NCBI GenBank assembly: GCA_024277515.1
Contig: JAJRVB010000101.1
Coordinates: 1 to 13,788 of the forward strand
Direction of reading: 5' to 3'
DNA: 13,788 nt
Source of the DNA: Nitrospirota bacterium
GTDB lineage: Bacteria > Nitrospirota > Thermodesulfovibrionia > UBA6902
This document shows, piece after piece, positions 7,485-13,788 of the stretch. The notes beneath the pieces were generated by a model, which was not told the DNA's origin, searched no databases, and saw only the letters and a list, made by a program, of their open reading frames with translations. Position 1 is the stretch's first letter. Every line of letters starts with the position of its first letter. The position numbers and the translations under genes are program-made.

Positions 7485-7500
7485 GGACCCTTTTATTAAA

Positions 7501-9162
7501 ATGAAATTAGGCGAAGTTCTCATAGACAAGGGGCTGTTGAGTCAGGAGAGGCTGGAGCTTGCCCTTGCGCATCAGAAGATAACAGGCACCCTTCTGGGAG
7601 AGGCCCTTGTCAAGCTTGGCTTTGTGTCGTCCGGAGAGATTGCCAGGACACTTGCCGAACAGGCGGGGATACCTTTTTTAAATCTGTCCGAATACACGGT
7701 CTCAGAGGAAGCCATACGGCTTATCCCCAAGGACATTGCGGAAAAAACGGGCTTTATCCCCTTGCAGGTATCGAATGAGCATATTGAAATAGGCATTACC
7801 AATCCTTCCAATATTCACGCAATTGATACGGTCTCAAAGCTTACCGGCAAGCAGCCCAGGGTCTTTATGATTGATAATGTCGGTTTCCATGAGACGCTTG
7901 AACGGGTGTATTTTTTCCTTGAAAATCCGATTCAGCAGCACATTGAAAGGGCTATCGATGAAATAATATCCGCTGCAGCACTGCCTGCGGCCACGGTTGC
8001 AGCATTATCTGAAAACCTGATCATGGAGGGCATCAGGAGAAAGGCCACAGACATTCATATAAGCCCGGCGAATGATACGGTAAATGTGTTTTACCGGGTG
8101 GACGGCGTCCTTCAGTACGGGTTCTGTATTCCCAAAAGCGCACATAACGGGATAGTGTCGAGGATCAAGGTGCAGTCAAAGCTCGATATTTCAGAGCAGA
8201 GGCTCCCGCAGGACGGCTCTTTTGCCATAACGTTTCTTGATACCAGGTACGAGATGCGGATTTCCACCACGCCCACAATTTATGGTGAAAACATTGTTAT
8301 CAGGGTCCTTGCCGGGACAGGGCAGCTGCTCCGGATCGACACGCTCGGGTTTGACCCGGGCAATACAGAACGGCTCCATTCATTGTTTCAGAAGCCGCAC
8401 GGGATTATCCTTATTACAGGGCCTACCGGAAGCGGCAAGACGACAACGCTGTATGCGGCCCTCAGAGAGGTTAACCTCATTGAGAGAAACGTCCTGACCG
8501 TGGAAGACCCGGTTGAGTATAAACTCAGCTTTGTGAAGCAGACAGCCGTAAATTTAAAGGCCGGTTATGATTTTGCGCTTGCCGGAAGAAACTTTATGAG
8601 GCAGGACCCGGATGTCATGCTGCTTGGAGAGATCAGGGATGAAGAAACAGCCCGAATAGCGGTGCGGGCATCAATAACCGGTCACCTGGTACTCTCCACG
8701 CTGCATACGAATGACGCTGTAACCTCAGTGCCCCGGCTGCTGGACTTTAAGATAGACAGGTTCATGCTCTCCTCGTCGCTGCTTGCCGTGGCTGCGCAGC
8801 GGTTAGTGAGAAAATTGTGCAGCCGATGCAAGGAAGAGTATGCGGTTACCGAAGGGGAGCTGGCACTGCTTGGTCTGTCCGAAGATCAAGCAGGTGAACT
8901 GCGGGACATCCCGCTCGAAACGGCATGCAGACCCAAAGGCTGCAATATATGCAATCAGACGGGATATATAGGAAGGACGGTTGCCGGAGAAATCATGATC
9001 GTGAATGACTCCATCAGGGAGCTTATCTCTGAAGGGGCCTCTTTAAATAAACTCAAGGAGGCCGCTCTGCAGCATGGCATGGTCCCGCTGAAGATATCCG
9101 GGCTCAGAAAGGTCTCTGAAAAAATCACAAGTATCGAAGAAGTCCTGCGGGTAATTGATTAA
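7501..9162 (+). CDS. mshE: Type IV pilus/T2SS assembly ATPase with c-di-GMP-type N domain (MshE)
   Basis: The 553-residue hexameric ATPase would power fibre extension or secretion at the inner membrane. Residues 2-25 (LGEVLIDKG to LALAHQ) and 31-54 (LLGEALVKLG to TLAEQ) are two 24-residue motifs with a 5-residue spacer, as in the MshE N-terminal domain that is known to bind c-di-GMP; the first motif begins with Lys rather than Arg. A further N-terminal module reaches about 140. The motor has GPTGSGKT (Walker A, 307-314), VEDPVEY (Asp box, 334-340), DVMLLGEIRDEE (Walker B, 371-382) and HLVLSTLHTND (His box, 395-405). A zinc tetracysteine C440-x2-C443/C481-x2-C484 marks it as an extension-type GspE/PilB/MshE enzyme, not PilT. 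No good ribosome site precedes ATG 7501. It overlaps the next gene by one base. Confidence 0.93.
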   Translation: MKLGEVLIDKGLLSQERLELALAHQKITGTLLGEALVKLGFVSSGEIARTLAEQAGIPFLNLSEYTVSEEAIRLIPKDIAEKTGFIPLQVSNEHIEIGITNPSNIHAIDTVSKLTGKQPRVFMIDNVGFHETLERVYFFLENPIQQHIERAIDEIISAAALPAATVAALSENLIMEGIRRKATDIHISPANDTVNVFYRVDGVLQYGFCIPKSAHNGIVSRIKVQSKLDISEQRLPQDGSFAITFLDTRYEMRISTTPTIYGENIVIRVLAGTGQLLRIDTLGFDPGNTERLHSLFQKPHGIILITGPTGSGKTTTLYAALREVNLIERNVLTVEDPVEYKLSFVKQTAVNLKAGYDFALAGRNFMRQDPDVMLLGEIRDEETARIAVRASITGHLVLSTLHTNDAVTSVPRLLDFKIDRFMLSSSLLAVAAQRLVRKLCSRCKEEYAVTEGELALLGLSEDQAGELRDIPLETACRPKGCNICNQTGYIGRTVAGEIMIVNDSIRELISEGASLNKLKEAALQHGMVPLKISGLRKVSEKITSIEEVLRVID

Positions 9163-10376
9163 TGCCTTTCTTTTCATACAAGGCTATAGACAATAACGGC
9201 GAGGTGGTCAAAGGGCTGGTTGAGGAAAGCCGGATGGACCTTGCGTATGACAATGTTGCTTCATTGGGCCTCCATATTCTCAAGATGAAACAGGCGGGCT
9301 CGCTTTCGGATTTCTATCTGAAAAAACTCAGGGTCTGGGAAGTCAAGGGCACGGACATCATTGAATTTGCCGGCAGTCTTGCCGTAATGTTGAAGGCGGG
9401 GCTTCCCCTGCTGACCTCAATTTCGGACCTGGCCGAATCCGTCGACAATAAACGCTTCAGAGACCGGCTCATGGATATCAGGCGGAATATCGAACTGGGC
9501 TCCGGGTTTTCCGTGGCCCTGTCAAGGCATCAGGATGTATTCCCCGAGATATTTATCAACCTGACAGCAGTGGGTGAAGAAACCGGGCGACTTGATCAGA
9601 GTCTTTCCGACGTTGCCGTTCACCTCCAGAGAATGGAGGACCTGAAGAGTGCGATCATACGGGCCATGATCTATCCGGTGTTCGCGCTGGCAGGGACAAC
9701 CGGCGCGCTGCTGTTCTGGCTCATATACGTCCTGCCGAAGATGACCGACCTTTTCACCTCGATGAACCTGAAACTGCCTTTTATCACGCGGGCGCTCATC
9801 GTTGCAAGTGATTTCTGTCAGGCATACTGGTATATTTTTTTCTTAATCCCGGCCCTTGGCTATGGCACGGTAAAACTTCTTTCAAGATATGACAGGACAA
9901 AATATTACCTGGATGCCGCCAAGCTGCGGCTCCCCATTATCAGCCTTATCGTGTATAACAAACTGCTGGCCCTTTTTGTGGAGCAGTTGAGGATACTGCT
10001 TGCCGCCGGCGTGACCATTGACAAGTCATTTGACATCATGATAAAAGTTGTCAATAATGTCGTATTCAGGAACGCGCTGATCAGGATTAAAGACGATGTA
10101 TTGATGGGAGGCAGGATAAGCGAGGCGCTCAGGCATCATCACACGATCTTTCCCACACTCGTTGTCAGGATGTTCTCGATCGGGGAGTCAACAGGGAACA
10201 TGAATGAACAGCTTGATTATCTTTCGGAATACTTTCTCAAGAAACTTGATGACATTTCGAGCAAGATAGGAAAACTCATGGAGCCTATGATCATTGTCAT
10301 AATCGGAGGGATGTTTATGCTCATTATTCTGGGGCTGCTGTCGCCCATATATGATCTGGTTTCAGGGATGAGCTGA
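9162..10376 (+). CDS. mshG: Inner-membrane platform protein (GspF/PilC family, MshG type)
   Basis: The 404-residue polytopic protein has the standard GspF layout. A short N-terminal segment (FFSYKAIDNNGEVVKG) is followed by two homologous cytoplasmic domains at about 66-165 and 268-370, each with the family motif (VGEETG at 137-142, IGESTG at 340-345). Membrane helices lie at about 171-191, 222-240 and 375-396. Family knowledge places it as the platform around which the ATPase turns and onto which pilin or pseudopilin subunits are loaded. Its ATG shares the last base of the mshE stop (TAATG), so translation is probably coupled, in keeping with a 1:1 functional pair. Length is normal for the family and nothing is missing. 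Confidence 0.93.
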   Translation: MPFFSYKAIDNNGEVVKGLVEESRMDLAYDNVASLGLHILKMKQAGSLSDFYLKKLRVWEVKGTDIIEFAGSLAVMLKAGLPLLTSISDLAESVDNKRFRDRLMDIRRNIELGSGFSVALSRHQDVFPEIFINLTAVGEETGRLDQSLSDVAVHLQRMEDLKSAIIRAMIYPVFALAGTTGALLFWLIYVLPKMTDLFTSMNLKLPFITRALIVASDFCQAYWYIFFLIPALGYGTVKLLSRYDRTKYYLDAAKLRLPIISLIVYNKLLALFVEQLRILLAAGVTIDKSFDIMIKVVNNVVFRNALIRIKDDVLMGGRISEALRHHHTIFPTLVVRMFSIGESTGNMNEQLDYLSEYFLKKLDDISSKIGKLMEPMIIVIIGGMFMLIILGLLSPIYDLVSGMS

Positions 10377-10382
10377 TATATT

Positions 10383-11810
10383 ATGGACTTTCTGAAATTT
10401 TTCGGCCTTAAAGAAGATCCCTTTAAACTGACCCCTGATCCGTCCTACTTTTATCCGTCGTCGAGCCATAACGAGGGACTTTTGCTGATGGACTATTCCA
10501 TTGATCAGAAAGAAGGATTTCTTCTGGTCATAGGCGACCCCGGCACAGGCAAGACCACACTGCTGAATGTATTTCTTGAGAAGTGGAAGTCCCGCGCCGA
10601 GATAGCCATTATCCTGACCCCGCGGCTGTGGCCTGTGGAGTTTCTGCGGGCTGTTGCGGAAGATTTCAATATAAATATCACTCATAAAGATAAACACGAA
10701 ACCATCAGGGCCTTGCGGGATTTTATGAGCAGCAGGACAGCGGAAGGGAAAAGGGTAATTATCATTGTTGATGAGGCACAGAACCTCCCTGATGATACAA
10801 TGGAGGAACTGAGACTCCTTTCAAACCTCGAAACGGACAAGGACAAGCTCCTCCAGATCATCCTGCTCGGGCAGCCTGAACTTGAGTCCAAGCTCATGAA
10901 GAAAAACCTGAGGCAGCTTAATCAGAGGATAAGTACGCGTATCGGATTAAAGCACTTCAATCCCGGCGAAACCCTTGACTACATAAACTTCAGGATAATC
11001 AAGGCTGGCAAAAACACCCTCCGGCTTCATAAAAAGGCCGGCAGGTCGGTACACAGACTGACAAACGGTGTCCCCCGGCTTATCAACATGCTGCTCTCCC
11101 GGGCCCTTATGGCCGCGTATCTTGAAGAGAGCAGCCATGTCCGGACACGGCATATTGAACACGCAGTGAAAAGCCTCAACCACAGTGATTTGAAAATAGA
11201 AGGCCGTATAAGACATGCGCCTCTGTTCGGCGCGTCAATCGCGGTTGTGCTTGTCATGCTGCTGATGTATGCATATTTTCAAAAGAGTGATGTCTGGAGA
11301 TCAGTGCAGTTCAAGGCCCCTCCGGCAAGTGAAGACGTGGTGGAGAATGAACCCCTGCCTGCTCCTGCTGCGGAGGCGGCGGAAGGGGCAATTCAGGAAA
11401 CGGAAACCGTGGATATGGACGTGAGTGATCATCCTGCCGGAGATAGAGGGCAGGCTGAACATGACATCATGCGGGCGGCTGATCTAAGGCTTGCTTCTGT
11501 CCAGGTTGATGTTGCCTTTCTCAGGACCAGGCCCTCTATTGATGCTAAAAAGGCGGGCACGACTTTAAGGGGCAACCAGCTCTTTGTGCTGCACGAGTCT
11601 CTGGATGAAAGAGGCATACGATGGTATCAGGTCGTTTTTCAGGGAGAAAAAAGATGGATATCCGGAGAGGTTGTTGATATAGTCGGCATTGTGCGTGAGG
11701 CAGGATATTCAATCCTTCCTGAGGGTGACCATGCGGACCCGGCTGAAAATACGATGGATACCGTTCAGACGGAATTGCATGGCGGGGTCAACGGCATACC
11801 GGCGGAATAA
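10383..11810 (+). CDS. mshM: ExeA/MshM-type AAA ATPase fused to a periplasmic SH3-like domain
   Basis: Residues 1-265 are an ExeA/GspA/MshM-type AAA ATPase: FFGLKEDPF start, Walker A GDPGTGKT (51-58), Walker B VIIIVDEAQ (125-133), sensor-like LLGQPELE (161-168) and an RINxLL-type helical end (VPRLINMLLSRAL). One membrane helix lies at about 282-299. The outside portion has an Ala/Pro/Glu-rich linker (about 312-345) and a bacterial SH3-like domain at about 371-435 (VDVAFLRTRPS through RWISGEVVDIV). In Aeromonas, ExeA binds peptidoglycan and helps the secretin pass the cell wall; there the outer domain is a different peptidoglycan-binding fold. Here SH3b would plausibly do the same job (inference). 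It follows mshG after 6 nt and ends the operon, facing the TPR gene. Confidence 0.85.
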   Translation: MDFLKFFGLKEDPFKLTPDPSYFYPSSSHNEGLLLMDYSIDQKEGFLLVIGDPGTGKTTLLNVFLEKWKSRAEIAIILTPRLWPVEFLRAVAEDFNINITHKDKHETIRALRDFMSSRTAEGKRVIIIVDEAQNLPDDTMEELRLLSNLETDKDKLLQIILLGQPELESKLMKKNLRQLNQRISTRIGLKHFNPGETLDYINFRIIKAGKNTLRLHKKAGRSVHRLTNGVPRLINMLLSRALMAAYLEESSHVRTRHIEHAVKSLNHSDLKIEGRIRHAPLFGASIAVVLVMLLMYAYFQKSDVWRSVQFKAPPASEDVVENEPLPAPAAEAAEGAIQETETVDMDVSDHPAGDRGQAEHDIMRAADLRLASVQVDVAFLRTRPSIDAKKAGTTLRGNQLFVLHESLDERGIRWYQVVFQGEKRWISGEVVDIVGIVREAGYSILPEGDHADPAENTMDTVQTELHGGVNGIPAE

Positions 11811-11826
11811 CCTGACGGCCGGTTAT
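11807..11826. terminator. Small hairpin shared by two convergent genes
   Basis: ATAACC (11807-11812) pairs with GGTTAT (11821-11826) around an 8-nt loop. The TAA stop of the plus-strand ATPase gene lies in one arm and the TAA stop of the minus-strand TPR gene in the other, 12 nt apart. There is no T-run, so intrinsic termination is uncertain. Confidence 0.3.
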
Positions 11827-12941
11827 CTGACACTGTTTTCCTGACCCGGGGCGCGTGTGCTGTTTATCAGTATGAGCATCCTCTGCCGTATGGCCGCAGC
11901 CTGCTTTGTGTCCACTGAATCCAGTGTATACACCCGGTTGTAAAGCTGCAGTGCCTCTTCATATCTGTTCCGGTGTTCATAGATGCGTGCCAGCCCCAGA
12001 AAACCTGCTGCCATATCCAGCTTGGCAAGCTTTTTGTAGTATTCCGATGCACTGCTGTAATTACCCTGCCGCTCATGAATAATGGCCAGATTTCCAAGGG
12101 CGGTCTGGTTGCCCGGTTCGAGATCAAGCGCCCTTAACAGGTAATCTTTTGCGGAAGCGTAATCATCCAGTTTCGCATGTGCAATACCCGCGTTAATCAG
12201 AGCGGGGACATATCCGTCGTCAATATCGAGCGCCCTGCCGGAGAATGCAATTGATTTTTCAGGATGGCCCAGCTGCATGTGAAGATATGCGATATTATTC
12301 AGTACCGGGACATTATCGCTGTCCAGCTCGAGAACCTTCCCGTAAGCTGCAAGGGCGCGGGAATATTCTTTTTTCAGTTCATGCTCCCTTGCCATGTATA
12401 AAAAGGCATCTTTCCGGGCCGCAGCTTCATCAGTGACCGCAGGCAGCAGGGCCCCATCATTGTTCTGTACAGGAATTTTCCCGGCTGCAGCAGCCGGTGT
12501 TTTGCCGGATAGTGAAGCGTCGCTGACAGCGGGTGGCGCAGTCGCCCTGACAATATCATCCTTTGGCTTTGGCGGGGTGACGGCAGGCCTCTTTTTGTGC
12601 TCTCTTTCTTTCACGTTTTTAAGAGCTGCCTGAGCAGGAGCAAGCGTTGTCCGCTTTTGAATTGACCGGGTGACATTCATCTCTGTTTTATCCTGGCTGT
12701 ATGACTCCTGTTCACCCACATCAGCGCCCTGTCCCGAGGTGCGTGTTAACGAACCCGTAACATAAACGATAAGCAGACCCGCTGCAATGGAGGTAAGAAA
12801 CAGGGACGTGAGAATAACTATCTTTTTCTTCTGTGCTGACTGTTTTGACGCGTCCTGAACAATATTTCTCAGGTTGGGAGGGATCTCTCTTTTTGTCTGG
12901 GGCTGTTGAATTTTTGAAAGCAGATCGGCAAGAAGACTCAT
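11823..12941 (-). CDS. mshN: TPR-repeat inner-membrane protein (MshN type)
   Basis: From ATG 12941 the protein has 372 residues: a cytoplasmic N terminus (MSLLADLLSKIQQPQTKREI), a membrane helix at about 41-61 (IVILTSLFLTSIAAGLLIVY), a long Thr/Pro/Ala/Lys-rich linker (to about 170), and about five tetratricopeptide repeats at roughly 178-355 with phrases such as ALAAYGKVLELDSDNVP, YLLRALDLEPGNQTALGNLA and ALQLYNRVYTLD. The order (TM, linker, TPRs outside) and the place beside an mshM-like gene match MshN, which is needed for MSHA pilus assembly in Vibrio. It is on the opposite strand to the operon, unlike in Vibrio. TTG 12953 would add four residues but lies inside a likely -10 element, so ATG 12941 is preferred. 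TPR sequences alone do not fix the function. Confidence 0.75.
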   Translation of the reverse strand: MSLLADLLSKIQQPQTKREIPPNLRNIVQDASKQSAQKKKIVILTSLFLTSIAAGLLIVYVTGSLTRTSGQGADVGEQESYSQDKTEMNVTRSIQKRTTLAPAQAALKNVKEREHKKRPAVTPPKPKDDIVRATAPPAVSDASLSGKTPAAAAGKIPVQNNDGALLPAVTDEAAARKDAFLYMAREHELKKEYSRALAAYGKVLELDSDNVPVLNNIAYLHMQLGHPEKSIAFSGRALDIDDGYVPALINAGIAHAKLDDYASAKDYLLRALDLEPGNQTALGNLAIIHERQGNYSSASEYYKKLAKLDMAAGFLGLARIYEHRNRYEEALQLYNRVYTLDSVDTKQAAAIRQRMLILINSTRAPGQENSVR

Positions 12942-12952
12942 AATTATCCACA

Positions 12953-12958
12953 ATTATA
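12953..12958 (-). promoter_or_regulatory. Consensus extended -10 for the TPR gene
   Basis: On the minus strand TGG is followed by a perfect TATAAT (12958-12953), an extended -10 element. No good -35 lies at 17 bp. Transcription would start near 12946, about 5 nt before ATG 12941, giving an almost leaderless mRNA. No Shine-Dalgarno is seen. Confidence 0.4.
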
Positions 12959-13007
12959 CCAGATATAAAATATTTCAATATACCGCTTTTTATTTGGAAT
13001 TTGAGCT

Positions 13008-13036
13008 TTGACATTTGTAATTTTTATATGTATTCT
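13008..13036 (+). promoter_or_regulatory. Sigma-70-like promoter for tyrS
   Basis: TTGACA (13008-13013) is a perfect -35 and lies 17 bp from TATTCT (13031-13036), a four-of-six -10. Transcription would start near 13043, only a few bases before ATG 13046 or 9 nt before ATG 13052. Confidence 0.5.
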
Positions 13037-13045
13037 TTCTCTGTT

Positions 13046-13788
13046 ATGCAAATGCTGAAACCAGAAGAACAGCTCAGAGTAATAAAGCGGGGCATCACGG
13101 AGGTCCTTGTTGAAGATGAGCTGCTCAAAAAGCTCGAAAAATCCCGCGCAGCAGGCTCACCCCTTAAGGTGAAGGCAGGGTTTGATCCGACCGCCCCGGA
13201 CATTCATCTCGGCCACACAGTGCTCCTGGAGAAAATGAGGCAGTTTCAGGACTTGGGCCATGAAGTAATATTCATTATCGGAGACTTTACCGGGATGATC
13301 GGCGATCCAACGGGGAGGTCAGAAATAAGGAAACCATTGACCCGCGACGAAGTACTTGCCAATGCGGAGACATACAAAAAACAGGCATTCAAGGTCCTTG
13401 ATCCTGAAAGGACGAGGGTGGTTTTCAACAGTGAATGGCTGGGGGAAATGTCGGCCTCCGACCTGATCCGTCTTGCGTCCAAACATACGGTTGCACGCAT
13501 GCTCGAAAGGGAGGACTTTAAGAAGAGGTTTGCGGGTGAGCAGCCGATAGGGATACATGAATTTATGTATCCCCTGATCCAGGGGTATGATTCGGTTGTG
13601 CTGGGAGCCGACATAGAGCTTGGCGGTACGGACCAGAAGTTTAATCTCCTTGTGGGCAGGGAGCTTCAGAAGGAACACGGCCAGCCGCAGCAGGTTGTCC
13701 TGATGATGCCGCTTCTCGAAGGGCTGGACGGTGTGAACAAGATGAGCAAGAGCCTCGGCAATTACATCGGCATCACCGACTCACCAAA
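13046..13788 (+). CDS. tyrS: Tyrosyl-tRNA synthetase (right-truncated)
   Basis: The enzyme charges tRNA-Tyr with tyrosine in the cytoplasm. The visible 247 codons contain the class I signature as HLGH in PDIHLGHTVLL, the tyrosine-pocket and tRNA contact region (FIIGDFTGMIGDPTGRS, IHEFMYPLIQGYDSVVL, ELGGTDQKFN), and the KMSKS loop (NKMSKSLGNYIG) near the right edge. The HLGH form and the MYPLIQGYDS segment fit the TyrZ-like subgroup of bacterial TyrRS. The remaining part of the catalytic domain and the S4 RNA-binding domain would lie beyond the window. Starts are possible at 13028, 13046 and 13052; none has a clear ribosome site. I chose 13046 because the only good promoter would place transcription start just before it. 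No T-box leader is present. Confidence 0.95.
   Translation, partial: MQMLKPEEQLRVIKRGITEVLVEDELLKKLEKSRAAGSPLKVKAGFDPTAPDIHLGHTVLLEKMRQFQDLGHEVIFIIGDFTGMIGDPTGRSEIRKPLTRDEVLANAETYKKQAFKVLDPERTRVVFNSEWLGEMSASDLIRLASKHTVARMLEREDFKKRFAGEQPIGIHEFMYPLIQGYDSVVLGADIELGGTDQKFNLLVGRELQKEHGQPQQVVLMMPLLEGLDGVNKMSKSLGNYIGITDSP

Noticed and set aside
7501..9162. Retraction ATPase (PilT)
   Set aside because: The protein has the long N-terminal domain and zinc tetracysteine of extension/export ATPases, which PilT lacks.
12961..13045. T-box or other riboswitch before tyrS
   Set aside because: The gap is short and AT-rich, lacks the T-box sequence and any antiterminator-terminator pair, and the likely promoter leaves no leader.

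Overview
This window looks like chromosomal DNA from a Gram-negative bacterium of intermediate GC content. The secretin shows there is an outer membrane. Both housekeeping genes (tadA, tyrS) and the tRNA are bacterial. Lineage cannot be fixed from this stretch. The gene styles and the GGGTCAGG/GGATCAG-type extragenic repeats remind me of Nitrospirota or deltaproteobacterial-type genomes, but that is a weak inference.

Layout. (1) Positions 1-621 hold the C-terminal part of a type I restriction subunit HsdR, running off the left edge, with an odd AT-rich stretch at the edge. It is followed at once by a 647-residue SWIM zinc-finger protein (639-2582). (2) Positions 2595-3384, mostly minus strand, hold a small gene cluster. 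In transcription order it is a 49-residue cysteine-rich protein (3384-3235), tadA (3245-2787, overlapping it by 11 nt) and tRNA-Ser(CGA) (2705-2618). The tRNA sits between the arms of an 18-bp inverted repeat, next to degenerate heptamer repeats. (3) Positions 3560-11810 hold a tight plus-strand operon of seven genes encoding the trans-envelope half of a type IV pilus/type II secretion-like machine. Gene content matches MSHA pilus biogenesis: MshI (PilM/GspL), MshJ (PilO/GspM), MshK (GspB/GspC-like), MshL secretin, MshE ATPase with an N-terminal c-di-GMP-type domain, MshG (GspF/PilC) and MshM (ExeA-type AAA ATPase). (4) Converging with it is a TPR membrane protein of MshN type (12941-11823, minus). 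(5) Diverging from that is tyrS (from 13046), cut by the right edge.

How the genes would work together. MshM, MshN and the secretin would build the outer-membrane gate. MshI, MshJ and MshK would form the inner-membrane/periplasmic alignment complex. MshE would drive assembly on MshG, probably responding to c-di-GMP. No pilin, pseudopilin, prepilin peptidase or retraction ATPase gene lies in this window, so the fibre subunits must be elsewhere or the machine does something else.

The least ordinary items are the overlooked cysteine-rich small gene translationally coupled to tadA, the helix-forming repeat enclosing the tRNA gene, and a 55-nt stem-loop element that interrupts the otherwise overlapping operon between secretin and ATPase. 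I saw no CRISPR array, insertion sequence or phage module.
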